Shown: positions 46,736 through 58,873, counted from the stretch's first letter. The stretch is 64,000 nt of DNA from Sphagnum compactum (GCA_965153455.1 OZ234497.1:12524001-12588000), one strand, 5' to 3'. Program-made: numbers and translations. Notes: a model not told the origin generated them from the letters alone.

Positions 46736-49700
46736 TTAAGAAAGACTAAAATTTCACCTACAATGATGGAGCTTCAAGTTCAAAGTTTCAAGAATGTGAA
46801 GAGAAGATGAAAATAACATACAACAACAATTGAACTTTGAATTTAAAGTTTTAATAACGTGTTTAGAAAAGTATAATAGGTTATATCAATGATGAAGCTT
46901 TGAATTTAGAGTTTTAAAAAAGTGCCTAAAAGACCAAAATAGACTACAACAATGGGCATGTGAACTCAAGTGTGTTTTCTTGTAGGTGATACAAGTTTGC
47001 TTCTTCTTAGCAATGTGTTCTTCTTAGTGACAAGATTCCTTAGTGACATGACACATTCTTTTTAATAATGGACATCACAAATTTAGCATGCAACGAATTA
47101 ATAATGAAAATCATAAAAATTTTATTCATTCATACACTTTACACGCGAATATCATGCATTGAAAACACATTCATTATTCACACAAGAATAAATGTGTTAA
47201 TAGATGAAATACAAACCTATGAATGAATGAATGTCATATGAATTTCACATCTTCTTTTAAATTTGTGTGTCAAATATATTTTTAATGCATGATACTAATC
47301 TGTGAAATGCATGAATTATGAATGAATAAATTTTGCATGATTTTCATTAGTAATTCATGAAATGTTAAGTTTGTAATGAACTTACTTAGTGACGTGACTT
47401 CCTTTTCATGGTGACAAATGTGCTTTTTCTAATGACAAACCTCGTTAATGACACATGCATTTTCCTAGTGACGAATGTTTAAAAAATTTCATGCCATCAC
47501 CGTGCCCATAGACTTGCAACAAGTTTGGTGAAAGGTACCTTCTAAACCCATTATCATTAATTTTTGAACCTTAGATTTTGTGAAGATTGTGACCACATGT
47601 TCAAAATTGAACAGTCATTTTGAACATAGTGGTTATTCACATTTTCATTTATTCTACTGATGAGGACAAAAGACATCCATCAAAGAGCATATCATTTTTT
47701 GGTTTTTAAGAAAACAAGTAAACTTTCATGGGTTGTCATGTGTTTGAAACTTTTTTTTCCTCATTTTTTCTTAATAGATTTTTAGAAAAGCATAAATTGC
47801 TCACTTTTTAATTAATTTGAAGGATTTAAAGGGCATTGGGTGCACCGTTTATTCCTTTACAATTTTTCTTTAAATACCATAAACAAAAAAATAGATTGAA
47901 AGATTTAGAATTAATTGACACGTTAAGTGTTCAGTCACCGGCATGTTTACCTTAATGGGAGCCATGGCTAAATCCATAAAAATGGTTTGGCTTAAAAAGA
48001 ATTAGAAAAAACAAAAACTTTACGAAAATATAAAACACATCTTAAAAACACTATGAAAATTAGATCTTGTGTGGCATGTGTGGCACAAAAGAAAAATTAC
48101 ATGCACTAATGTGCCCTCTAAATACATTACAAATATTTGCAAGATTGTTATGTGTAGGGTTGACAATGGGGTAGATGCAAGTTACAATGGCTCATTTTTG
48201 TGATGAAACAATGTTTTTTTCTTGGGTGCCCTTTAATCTAATGCATATGGTGATTAATATATCTTTATATTTACTAATTGAAATTGGATGTAGACTAACA
48301 AGTTCATTATGAAGAGAACTATGGGTGGTTATTTATTGATAAAAAATTAATTTGTTAGTAATAATGGACTTTTGAAGTCAAAAAAATTTGAACTAGTTGT
48401 TTGATTAAAACATCACAAAATGAAGAAAATTATTTTGATTTAAACTTCAAATTTGTTATTGAAACTCAATTTATAATGTAATACAAGGTGATAAACTCAT
48501 ATGAGGATTTATTTTTTTTGAAAACTTTAATCGTTTAGCAATTAGGACTTTTGAATGGTTAGAATTTGACCATATTTTCATAAGTCTATATGAATTACAA
48601 TTTTTATTTTATTTTCAAATTTTTTGTCCCAAAAACATATTTTTTGAAAGTTTTAGATGCAATATTATTCCTATGGACTTAGTGGGTTTTCCTTTTAGGA
48701 CATCCAAATTAAAAAATGATATCAACTACATCAAATATAAGTTTTCACATATATTTGAAAAAGTTTATAGGTGATTGAACATATATTATTCAAATATTAG
48801 AATAATAACATTTTTTAAAGTAACAACCGTGTCCATTTGAATCATTTTTAATAATCTTGTATGGATGTATAGAGAGTGTAGTTTCTCCCACTATTGAATC
48901 ATTGGACCACGCATTCACTGAATGTGAGTAATTCCATTAGTTTAAACTAGTGTTGAATGATTTTTTAATCCATTGTTAGTTACTTGCCAATTCTTAGTAT
49001 GAGTATATGTATATATGCCTTCCAATTCCCAACTAACGACAGCCCCACCTCCAAAATCTAATTGACACTTTTCAAATTCAAAAAATTTGCCCCTGAAACC
49101 AATTTGATGTTTGGTGAAATCTAGCCCTGCCTAAGCCTTGACACTAAAAAAGAACCAAGGTTTTTTTAATGAAAATTGGCTTGTGTGGAATTCAAAAACT
49201 GGTAGTTCTTAAATGTTAAGGTTTTCAAGTATGAGTTTTGTGATGTAGCTCATGCTTTCTCCATAGTTGCAAGTCATAACTTTCATGAATGCAACATTTG
49301 TGAGAACACACAAAGGCATCACCAATTTTGGTTTTGCTTTTATTCAAGGATCAACATGGTGGGCACGCAAGATGCATCAGAGTTCAATATGGAAGAAGGT
49401 GAATTTTTTTTAATTAAAAAAGTTGATTTTTTGTTCAATCAACTATGAGTTTATTTTTTATTGTTCTGATGTGCCTCTGGCCTCTCATTTGTAGTTTTGC
49501 ATTTTTTATGTTTTGTCTTTCTTGGGAGAGTCAAGCATTCCAAAATTCAAAACTTCAAGTTTTTAAATTTATAGTTGTTTTCGTTTGCAAATTTGCAAAT
49601 ACGTGGGTTCGCATCTGAACATGACTTCACATCTCACCCCATCTTGTTTACTGCTGCTACCATGGTTTGATGCAAAGTTTGAAGAAGGTATTGATTGAGA

Positions 49701-50320
49701 GGAATTCCTAGAACTTTGGGATTTTCCTTTTTGAATTTTTTTTTTCTTTTCACATGCTCCTTGTTTTCACTAGCCCAAGATGGGATTGATCTAGATTTTT
49801 GGATCTGCTTCTTTTTTTAGTTTAAAAATACATTAGGAAGCTATTCAGTTTTTTTTAAAATTTTGCATGGTTGATTTCTTCTTTCTTTTTTCTTCCTTGT
49901 TTGTTTTCTTGTTCAAAAACTTCCTAGTTGCAGGTAAATTATAAGCAATAAGCACCATAGATGAAAGAAAGTTGTTTGTTTTCTTGTTCCAAAGCTTCCT
50001 TGCTTGAGTTGTAAGTTATAAGCACTAAGCATTATAGTTGAAAGAAAACTCATTTTATTGTGTCACAAGTGATATTTTCTAGAATCTACAACTTGCTCAA
50101 AACATGCATATTATGTACTATTTGTTATAGAAGAAAGGGATGTGTTAAAAAAATGCATATTATGTTCTATCTCTTCATATCAAGAATTGGACAATTGTCT
50201 ACTAAAAAAACTGGATTAATACCCAGCCATATAACCGGTTGTAACAAATTCACGGAGTCTAGTTGATAACCAATTCAATGATCCATCGATTTTCTCTTTC
50301 AAAACTGGCCTTCTCCATCT
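46736..50320. other. AT-rich intergenic DNA with dispersed repeat copy B
   Basis: No gene is supported. At 47215-47375 lies the second copy of the dispersed repeat at 11745-11895. Around 47000-47475 a loose repetition of TTAGTGAC / CTAGTGACGAATG words is seen. The remainder is A/T-run sequence. Confidence 0.5.
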
Positions 50321-50645
50321 GAAACCCTCAAAACTGACCAATTCTTTGAAATTTTTTTTTAAAAACAACTGGAACTGGTTGATTATGAAGATTTAAGATT
50401 CTCATAAACTTAGAACTGGTCGGTTCTTTGAATTTTTTTTTCTAAGACCCGGAGCTGGTTGATTATGAGAATTTTGTATTTTAATAAACTCGAAACTGGC
50501 CAGTTGTTTGAATTTTTGTTTCTAAAACCCAGAACCGGTTTATTCTGAGGATTTTAGATTTTCATAAACTCAGAATTAGCTGATTCTTTGAAAAACAAAA
50601 TCTTAAACCCAGAACAGATGGTTCTTTGAAAAATCAAATTACTGC
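50321..50645. repeat. 80-bp tandem array (about four units)
   Basis: GGAACTGGTTGATTATGA-type words start at 50371, 50451, 50531 and 50611, exactly 80 bp apart. Each unit also holds a second, similar half (GAACTGGTCGGTTCTTTGAA) about 40 bp on, so the unit arose from an older 40-bp duplication. Copies are moderately diverged. Confidence 0.8.
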
Positions 50646-52029
50646 CCAACATTGGTTTAAAGTTTAAACCCCCTGAACCAGAACCAGAAGGGGCTTCACA
50701 AATCTGAGCCCCTGTGACCAAGGGACTCACTTGGTGTTCACAGGGGTCAAAATTCAAAACCAGTTGTTCATGTTGTAGATTACATGGTGGAAGAAGATGC
50801 ATAATTTTGTTAACAAAATCATAATGAAACCCTGCCAAAATTTATAAAAAGAAAGCACCCAAGAAAGGTAGAGAAAAAGAAACAAAGTGCAAGGACCAGA
50901 GTCTAGGCAGGCAAAAGAGCCCAAAAGAAAGGAACCACACATAGGAAAGGGGACCACTCAGTACTGAAATAACCTCCACTGGTCGCATGAAACATATCAA
51001 CTAAATAAAGGGAATGTAATAAAATCTGATTTTGAGTTTAAAAAAAATTCAGAGTCAAAAGTTTGGTTTTGAATTTTGAATTAATCTAGAGTTGAAGAAT
51101 CATGGGTTTGTGTTTTTTAGATTTTTCATATTGTAATGCCTTTTCAGGTTTGGCATCTTGTTGCCAAGTAATCATTTTTAACAAAAATATTTAAATTAAA
51201 AAATATTTGCATGTTATTCATCATCAATATTTTGCGCAAACATTTTGCTTCATGGCACATGTTTTGATCTCAAATCTTCCCCTTAAGAAAATATGGCACT
51301 AATCACTAGCATATCATCAGGCACTAAAAAATAGGATTTATTTTTTAGATTTATTACGTACTTAAAGTTTTATTTTTTATTTTTTTTAAACCTTGTGACA
51401 AAATAACATAGTTCTTCATAGGGCTGCACTTTCAAGCCCATAAACAACGTTGTATAGAGTTCATTAGGGGATGTTTAGTGACAAAAATGAAAATTTTAAA
51501 ATAGCTCCAAAATCCTATAAAATTTCAACTTCAATAAAGAATCATTTTTAAAAAATTCAAGAAAAAGGGACCTTAATTTTCTTAAAATTTTAACATTTAA
51601 AAAAAAATATAATTTCTACCAAACTTCAAAAGATATTATGGTAATCAAAGGACCTATAATCCTGAGTTTTCAATTTTTTTTTAATAACTAGCAAAGAACT
51701 AACAATTTATGGTAGGTTCTTTGACACAGATCTTAATTTTTGTAGAATCCCAGTTAAGGGTGAACCCCAATTCTATGTTTTTTGAAAATTACCAATCAAA
51801 GGCCATGACCAATTCTTTGATTGTTGAGAACTACTAATCAAGGTTTTAAGTATACCTTATCCTTATGAGAAGTTTCTGTTTGCTTCAAGAGGTTTATGGC
51901 AAACAATTGGTCTTTTCTTCAGGAGGAGTTTCCACGTGCCTCTTGTGCGCCCCGTTCTCACCACTCATGAGAAGATTCTTCAACCACCCATTTTCGTTGA
52001 TGCCTAACTTTAAAGAGAATCAGTGAATA
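50646..52029. other. Intergenic DNA, no gene seen
   Basis: AT-rich sequence. The 94-codon minus frame at 50554-50838 overlaps the 80-bp array and has no family resemblance. Confidence 0.5.
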
Positions 52030-52954
52030 TAGTCGTGCTGTTAGAGCTCTCCAGCCCATGACGCTAGCTAATACCTTTGGACGACACCATTGTTGCCTTG
52101 CACCCCCCTCCTTCAAACCTTGTCCCTCTGCTTATTTTTTAACTTTAAGCCTGAGCACACTTTTGTCTTAGATAGGACTATGTTTGCCCAAACCTTAGCC
52201 TATGCTCCCCATTTGTCACTTTTTGGGATGGTATATGAACTTATTTCGAAATGTTTCATATTAGAAGACCCATCCTCAGGGTTTTCAAAAGTATTCCAAG
52301 CTGCTTTTACTATTGTTCATGGGGATATCCTTAGGTCGGTGGCCCTAGTGCTAAAGGTTAGCAAATTGCTGGCAATGGCAAAGGATACTGATGGTTTTCG
52401 TCTTATTGCCATAGGCAAGATGTTTCTTCGATTTATTAATTGTCCATTGTCCTACAACTTTGAATGCCATTTTAGGAACATGTATCCCTCCATCAGTTTG
52501 GAGTATTGACCTTTGGAGGCTATGAAGCCATCCCTTTTGGCATCTAAACCTTCCTCAACTTACACCTTGATTGGGTCGTGATGTAGGTTGGCATTGAAAA
52601 TGCTTTTAATAGCTTTTCTCGAACTGCTATTTTTGAAGAATTGTGTGATGTTGGAGGGCCTTTGGTGAACATTGTCCCCTTTACTAAATTGTTTTATGGT
52701 GCTCATTCTTCTCTTTATTATCAACATGGGCAGCATGTGAAAGGGGTTACCATTATTGAATCATCTTCAAGCACGAGGCAAGGTGACCCCTTAGGAGGTC
52801 CTTCATTTGTTTTGACCCATTATTGAGCTCTTTTAAAAACCATTGCGCGGGCCCCCAATTGCATCTTTCCATCCCTAACGGACGATACCCACATTGTGAG
52901 GCCTATGAATGCAATTATTCGTGCCTTTGACCACTTTTTGACCCAATTAACCTG
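52030..52954 (+). pseudogene. Decayed non-LTR-type reverse transcriptase, left part
   Basis: Plus-strand fragments in several frames follow reverse-transcriptase order. First is LLAMAKDTDGFRLIAIGKMF (52360-52420, the 'RPIaig' block). Next is an ENAFNSFSR-like segment with its neighbourhood (about 52595-52625), then GPLVNIVPFTKLFYG (52653-52697). SSTRQGDPLGGPSFVL follows (52770-52815, RT motif RQGDPLG), and then FPSLTDDTHIVGP (about 52867-52905, the catalytic Asp-Asp motif). Stops and frame changes make it inactive. The sequence is cut at 52954 by insertion of the Ty3/gypsy element and resumes at 59146. The RQGDPLG motif is typical of non-LTR retroelements; the exact clade is not decided. Confidence 0.75.
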
Positions 52955-52959
52955 AGTTG
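52955..52959. repeat. Target-site duplication AGTTG (left copy)
   Basis: The five bases AGTTG directly precede the left LTR and recur directly after the right LTR (59141-59145). A perfect 5-bp duplication is the signature of Ty3/gypsy integrase. Confidence 0.95.
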
Positions 52960-53189
52960 TGTTATGGACCGACTACAAACAAGTGGAGAATTACAAGACA
53001 AGACAAGCTTTACTAACCCATCAACTGGTGTTGATCTGCTAAAGGGTTGTTCCCCAGACTATCTCCTTTTATAACCCTGAGCCATACTAGTCCCAAAATA
53101 TCCTAGGCCATGATATTGCCAAAAGTATCCCAAAATATCCTAGGACATGACATTGCCAAAAGTATCCCAAAATATCCTAGGCCATGACA
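52960..53189 (-). repeat. 3' LTR (left, 230 bp)
   Basis: Identical to the right LTR except for one substitution (TACTAACCC against TACTGACCC near 53015) and one fewer 37-bp repeat unit (three units here, four on the right). The pol stop codon directly abuts it at 53190. Confidence 0.95.
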
Positions 53190-53204
53190 TTATCCTCTCC
53201 TCAA
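53190..53204 (-). promoter_or_regulatory. Polypurine tract (plus-strand primer site)
   Basis: On the element strand the last bases before the 3' LTR read TTGAGGAGAGGATAA, a purine run in the position used to prime plus-strand DNA synthesis. It is also coding: it specifies the last residues of pol (LRRG) and its TAA stop. Confidence 0.8.
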
Positions 53205-56200
53205 GCGACATCTTCTAGATGGAGCCGGTTTGTTAGGATATCGTTGGTGAAACCGATTAACTAAGTCTTGAGCATGAACTAGGTTTCCAGCAGGCTCCCA
53301 AGTAGCTTCAAAAGGAGGATAACCTCGCCAAAAGACAAGGTACAGGAGCTTTCCACGAATCTTCTTGGAGTCCAAGACCTCCTGAACTTCAAACTCTTCT
53401 TGGCCTTCAATTTCGACTGGAGCTGGGGGTTCTTGATGACGTTCTGGGATCGGGTTTTCATGATAGGGCTCAAGCAGGGAGACATGGAAAACATTGTGGA
53501 TTTTGAACTGGGGTGGAAGCTCCAATTGGCAAGCCACTAGACCAACAAATTTGGCGATTTTGAAAGGTCCGAGGCGCTTGTAATCCAACTTGGCACATGG
53601 GCGAGTGGTAGCAATGTTCTTTTTGAGAAGCCAGACCTTGTCTCCAACCTTGAAGTTTGGATGGTCCTTGCGTCGGCGGTCTGCTTGCTTCTTTTGCCAC
53701 TCCTGTGTTAGCTTGAGTTCTGCCATAAGGTTCTGTTGAACCTGTCCAAGCCTCGTGGCCCTTTCTTCAGCCGAGGGGTTTACGGAGTCTCCAGGAATTT
53801 CAAGGCTGAACCTGGGATGAAAACCGTAATTGGCAAAGAATGGACTGACCCCGGTCGATGCATGTGTTGTGTTATTATAAGCAAACTCTGCTTGAGATAG
53901 TAGGTCCAGCCAGTCGTCCTGTTGGTAGTTCACAGTGCAGCGAAGGTATTGCTCGAGTGTCTGATTTGTCCGTTCGGTTTGTCCATCTGTCTCAGGGTGG
54001 AAAGCTGAAGATAGCCGAATGTCAACTCCAAGAAGCTCGAATAGACGATGCCAGAACTTGGATGCAAACTGAGGACCTTTGTCGGACACAATTTCCTCGG
54101 GGAGTCCATGCAGTCGGACGATCCCGTCCAGAATTAACTGAGCTGTCTCTTCTGCCGTGATTGACTTGGAACAAGGGGTGAAATGGGCCATTTTGGTGAG
54201 TCGATCGACCACAACCAGTATTGAATTCTTGGTTCTGACAGTAGGGAGGTCCGTGATGAAGTCCATTGCAATAGATCCCCAAGGTCGGCTAGGAATCGAC
54301 AGAGGCTGTAGGAGTCCAAACGGGCGATGCCTGGGAGCCTTGGATCGAGCACATGTATCACAAGACTTGACATACTCCCGTAGCATCTTGTTCATTTTGG
54401 GCCACCAGTAAGTCCTTGACACTAGTTCGTGAGTCCGTGCCATTCCAAAGTGACCTGCCAGGGTGTTGTCATGGCATTCCCTCAGGATTTTTAGGCGTAT
54501 AGGTCCTTCGGGTACATAAATCAGGTTATTTCGAAGGAGAAGTCCGTCTTGCTGCTCAAATTGATCCAAGTCATCACGATTTGGGTTCCTTGGTCGTTCC
54601 TGGAGTTCCTTCTTGATGTTGGTAGCCCAGGTGTCTTCCTCAGTTGCCATCTTGATGTCCCTGACAAGGTATGAGTCTGGGAGGGTGCTGATTGTTGCTG
54701 CAACTCGAAATTGCTCGAGGTTGAGTAAAGTCTGGTTCTGCTGGCCGTAGGCCTCATCCCCCGCTCGAAGTTCATATTCTGAACGACGAGATAGCGCGTC
54801 AGCTTTCCCTTGCTGGGTGCCGGGTTGATACTGAATCTCAAAGTCGAAATCAGCTAGGAAGATAGACCAGCGTGCCTGGCGACGATTTAAGGTCCGAGTA
54901 GTTGTGAAATAAAGGAGATTCTTGTGATCTGTCAGAACTTGGACTCGATGTTGAGCTCCGGCAAGATACGGTCTCCATTGCTCGAATGCCGTGATGATTG
55001 CCAGAAGTTCCTTATCGTAGACCTAGTAGTTGATTTCGACACTGGTTAACTTCCGTGAATAAAAAGCAATTGGATGCAGCAACCCATCTATTCCAAATTG
55101 AGATAGAATAGCTCCCAAGGCAAAATCTGAAGCGTCCGTTTCCACAATGAATGGCTTGGCAGGATCGGGATGTATCAGGATGGGTGCAGAGGTGAATGCC
55201 ATCTTGAGAGTATCAAAAGCAGCCTGGGCCGTTGGAATCCACGAGAAGGGCTTGTCTTTGCAAGTCAGGGTTATTAACGGTGTTGTGATCTTGGAGTAGC
55301 CTTTGATAAACCGACGATAGAAGTTGGCAAACCCTAGGAAGCGTTGAACGTCCTTGACCGAGGATGGAGTAGCCCAACACTGGATGGTCTCGACCTTTGA
55401 CTTGTCCATGAAAATGCCATCTGGAGAGATCACGTAGCCGAGGAACGCCACTGAAGATTTGTCGAATTCACATTTTTCCAACTTGGCGTATAAGCCATGC
55501 TCCCGCAGCGTCGCAAGCACCAATCGTACATGTTTGTTGTGGGTTTCCTGGTCCTTGGAAAAGATTAAAATGTCATCCAAATAGACCACGACAAATTCGT
55601 CCATGTAATCCCGGAAGATATCATTCATTAGATGCTGAAAGACTGCGGGTGCATTGGTGAGGCCAAAGGGCATGACCGTGTATTCGAAGTGGCCATAACG
55701 TGTGCGGAAAGCTGTCTTCCATTCATCACCAGGGCGAATCCTGAGTAAGTTGTAGGCTCCACGGAGGTCAAGCTTGGTGAAGATCTTCCCGGTACGTAGT
55801 CGATCTAGGAGACCTGAAATCAAGGGCAAAGGATATCGATTCTTTTTGGTTATCTTGTTGAGTCCACGATAATCCACACAGAGTCGAAGGGAGCCATCCT
55901 TCTTCTTGACAAACAAAATTGGGGCGCCGGCTGGAGACTTGGAATGCTGAATGAACCCTTTGGCAAGATTTTCAGTAAGGTAATCACGCAGGGCTTGGAG
56001 TTCCGGTTCCGATAGGCCATAGATAGGACCAAAGGGTGGTGAGTGTCCTTCTTCTAGATCAATCGGGCAGTCATATGGACTATGGGCGGGGAGCTGATCA
56101 GCCTTAATCTTTTCAAAAACATCAACAAAGTCCTTGTACTTCTTGGGAAGTTTGACAGGTGTTGGTTCTGATTGGGGGTTTGTGGTGTTGGCTGGGTTGA

Positions 56201-56490
56201 CATGGATGGCGAAGACTTGAAGATTCTTAGCAGCCCGATAGAAAGGGACAGCTCTATCAACGAAGATCTGGACAGGGTTGGTTTTCTGGGCAGGATTCTT
56301 GACAAGATTCTTGACAGGACAAGGTTTCGTTCTGACCAACCGGGGGTTCTTGACTGCAGGATTTGACATAACAGACTTGATAAAACTGGAATTGGTTCTG
56401 ACCCTTTTTGGGTTCTCGACCACAGGGTTCTTGGCAGGACTAGACAAAGTGTTTTTCTGAGCGTGGGGTTCTTGAGAGGTGCATCATTGT
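53190..56490 (-). pseudogene. pol: pol: reverse transcriptase, RNase H, integrase, chromodomain (one in-frame stop)
   Basis: One frame is open from about 56490 to the stop at 53190, apart from a TAG at 55023-55025 inside RNase H. RT part (frame opening near 56447): TKLDLRGAY at residues 224-232, [10 protein letters not shown] at 258-267 and the catalytic YLDD at 289-292. RNase H motifs ETDAS and LTDHKN follow, the latter beyond the stop. Integrase part (ORF from 54650): zinc-binding H60, H67, C97, C100; catalytic D130, D190 and E226 with the canonical D-35-E spacing; GPF motif about 361-363. The chromodomain covers about 419-472 with YLVFWRGY and EATWEP. A low-complexity linker rich in KNP repeats precedes RT. 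The single stop disables RNase H and all downstream activities unless read through. Confidence 0.93.
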
Positions 56491-56499
56491 GCGCTGAAG

Positions 56500-57108
56500 G
56501 TGAGGGTTCTAGATCGCCAATCAATGATAGGGTTGTGTGCCAAGGCAGACCAAGGATGATGGGATGGTGAGGGGTGGAAATGATGTTGAGAACAATCTTC
56601 TCCTTGTGCTTGCCGATACAGAGTTCTAGAGGGGTTGTCTCGTGTGTGATTGCACCAGAAGCAATGGTTCTCCCATCAATAACCTCTACCGGAACAGGGG
56701 TTGACTTCTTGACCACAGGGATGTTGTGTTGGACGACAAATGTTTGGTCGATGAAAGAAGAGGTGGCGCCGGAGTCCACCAAAGCTGACACTTGTGGTAT
56801 GTCTTCTGGAATACGAATGATGTTCACATACTGAGTGAAACTGGGACTGGGACCAACAGCGGAACAGGAGCCTTTGCAAAGGTGGTGTTGGGTGAGATCC
56901 AGTCGCACGGCTCCTACTGTGACTGGATGTTTTTGTTTTCCAACTCCTGGGGAGTTTCCACAGCTTGTACCTGAAGTTTGACAAGCTTTTGAGGGCATTG
57001 ACGAGCTATATGCCCTGGGTTGCCACAGTAAAGACATAGATTGTTTGTCCTTCGGCGAAGTTTCTCGGCTTCTGTCAAAGATTTTAACTTAGCTGTGTCG
57101 ATCTGCAT
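56500..57108 (-). pseudogene. CCHC zinc knuckle and aspartic protease (frame-disrupted)
   Basis: The zinc knuckle [13 protein letters not shown] lies near 56995-57036, in the same frame as gag but after the TAA at 57151. That frame meets a further TAG at 56914. The protease is in another frame: ALVDSGATSSFID (about 56745-56785) holds the catalytic D-S/T-G triad, and HPIILGLPW (about 56535-56565) matches the flap-distal ILG motif. A frame change near 56830 separates knuckle from protease, and another near 56460-56490 separates protease from RT. Protease in its own frame appears uninterrupted. Confidence 0.88.
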
Positions 57109-57150
57109 CGGAGCAGGTCCAAAAGAGGCAGGTCGGGCAACTGGTGTTGT

Positions 57151-57888
57151 TTAGGGAACTAAGGGGAGCGTAGTAGGCCGACTGTTCCAAAGCTGGGCGT
57201 TGGAGGTGACTTTCTTTTCCTGGCGACGTTCGAACAGACGATTATCGCACCGAATTGCCTGGGTGATGGCTTCACTGAAGGAAGAAGGGTCTGCGAGTGT
57301 CAACAAAAGATCTTGAACATCATCACGAAGCTCACAGCGAAACTGATCAATCAAGGCAGCTTCTCCCCAATTGACGTCACAGGCAAGCTGCCTGAATTCT
57401 GAGGCGTAGACGATGGCTGAACGTGTCCCTTGCTGGAGGCGACGCAGCTTGTTGGCTGAAGTCCTGGCCTTATCACTGTCCCCAAATACTGCTTCAAATT
57501 CCGCCATAAAAGCGTTGAAATCTTGTAGAAGAGGGGATGATGTTTCCAGGATGGGAGCAAACCATGCTGCAGCTGTCCCAGTAAGTAGGGTTCCAACGAA
57601 TCCTACACGAGTGGTGTCATCAAAATAACGACGGGGGTGTAGTTGCATGATCAGGCGTACCTGGCTGACAAAGCCTCGAAATTTGAGGCGCGTTCCATCA
57701 AACTTTTCTGGCAGACTGATCTTGGGCTCTTGGGCGGCCATTGCAAGAGCAGAAAGTACTGGGGCAGGAGGTGGTGGCTGATTCTGTAGGCGGGTCACCG
57801 AGTCTCTAAGCACGGCATTTTCTTGTTGAAGGTGCTGAAGGGCGGCGAGGATTTGAGTGAGATCGATGTTGGATTCTAAGTTGTCCAT
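57151..57888 (-). CDS. gag: gag (capsid-like protein, 245 aa, probably truncated)
   Basis: Structural protein that would package element RNA into virus-like particles. The first ATG is at 57888 (MDNLESNIDLTQILAALQHL), preceded in frame only by non-ATG codons. The N-terminus is a probable coiled coil, then a proline run (PPPPAP). Next comes the retrotransposon gag core: LPEKFDG, FRGFVSQVRLIMQLHP, GTAAAWFAP, FEAVFGD, YASEFRQLACDVNW, LIDQFRCEL. It ends at TAA (57151-57153). The same frame continues beyond this stop into the CCHC knuckle, so the stop probably removes the nucleocapsid portion. Natural readthrough cannot be excluded, but the other breaks make decay more likely. Confidence 0.85.
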   Translation of the reverse strand: MDNLESNIDLTQILAALQHLQQENAVLRDSVTRLQNQPPPPAPVLSALAMAAQEPKISLPEKFDGTRLKFRGFVSQVRLIMQLHPRRYFDDTTRVGFVGTLLTGTAAAWFAPILETSSPLLQDFNAFMAEFEAVFGDSDKARTSANKLRRLQQGTRSAIVYASEFRQLACDVNWGEAALIDQFRCELRDDVQDLLLTLADPSSFSEAITQAIRCDNRLFERRQEKKVTSNAQLWNSRPTTLPLVP

Positions 57889-57927
57889 GGTGGTAGTTCT
57901 CACACTTTTGCGCTTTCAATCTTCAAA

Positions 57928-58737
57928 CTTGAAACTTCAGATGCTTGGATCTCTCTCAACAAGTCCAAATGACATGAAATTTCTCTCACACATATATTCC
58001 TATATGATCTATAAGATCACAAAGTTACAGACCCAAAAAAGCTTACACAAAGGAGATATGACCAAAAAACCAGATCTGCACTTGAAACTTCAGATGCTTG
58101 AATCTCTCTCAATACAAGTCCAAATGACATGAAATTTCTCTCACACATATATTCCTATATGATCTATAAGATCACAAAGTTACAGACCCAAAAAAGCTTG
58201 CACAAAGGAGATATGACCAAAAAACCAGATCTGCACTTGAAACTTCAGATGCTTGAATCTCTCTCAATACAAGTCCAAATGACATGAAATTTCTTTCACA
58301 CATATATTCCTATATGATCTATAAGATCACAAAGTTACAGACCCAAAAAAGCTTACACAAAGGAGATATGACCAAAAAACCAGATCTGCACTTGAAACTT
58401 CAGATGCTTGAATCTCTCTCAATACAAGTCCAAATGACATGAAATTTCTCTCACACATATATTCGTATATGATCTATAAGATCACAAAGTTACAGACCCA
58501 AAAAAGCTTACACAAAGGAGATATGACCAAAAAACCAGATCTACACTTGAAATTTCAGATGCTTGGATCTCTCTCAATACAAGTCCAAATGACATGAAAT
58601 TTCTCTCACACATATATTCCTATATGATCTATAAGATCACAAAGTTACAGACCCAAAAAAGCTTACACAAAGGAGATATGACCAAAAACCCAGATCTGCA
58701 CTTGAAATTTCAGATGCTTGGATATCTCTCAAAACAT
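57928..58737. repeat. 155-bp tandem repeats filling the element leader (5 copies plus a partial)
   Basis: Unit starts (CTTGAAACTTCAGATGCTT-type) lie at 57928, 58081, 58236, 58391, 58546 and 58701. The spacing is 153 bp, then 155 bp four times, and the sixth copy breaks off after about 35 bases. Copies are nearly identical, with isolated substitutions. Each contains a small palindromic CCTATATGATCTATAAG segment and CAGATCTG. The array lies between the primer-binding site and gag, so the transcript leader would be about 970 nt, over 80% repeat. The unit length is not a multiple of three, so it is not coding. Confidence 0.95.
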
Positions 58738-58861
58738 ATCCTTTTCTTTTGAAACTTTGAGAGTAGAAGCGTCCTATAGTCTTCTATAACCTTTCCAAGT
58801 TTCACTCCAATATACCTCTAGCTACTTACTGAAACAACAAAACAAACAAACAAGAAGAAGG

Positions 58862-58871
58862 AGCAGATCAA
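58862..58871 (-). promoter_or_regulatory. Putative self-priming primer-binding site
   Basis: On the element strand, two bases (GT) after the 5' LTR comes TTGATCTGCT. There is no TGG that could pair with a tRNA CCA end. Instead this 10-mer is the exact reverse complement of AGCAGATCAA at 58954-58945 within the LTR, which is where transcription should start (33 bp from the first T of TATAAAA). The 2-base gap to the LTR is also the usual one for primer-binding sites. Confidence 0.65.
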
Positions 58872-58873
58872 AC

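Noticed and set aside
58841-58873. Initiator tRNA-Met primer-binding site (TGGTATCAGAGC type) next to the 5' LTR
   Set aside because: No TGG occurs at the expected place and no match to that sequence is present in the first bases of the leader.
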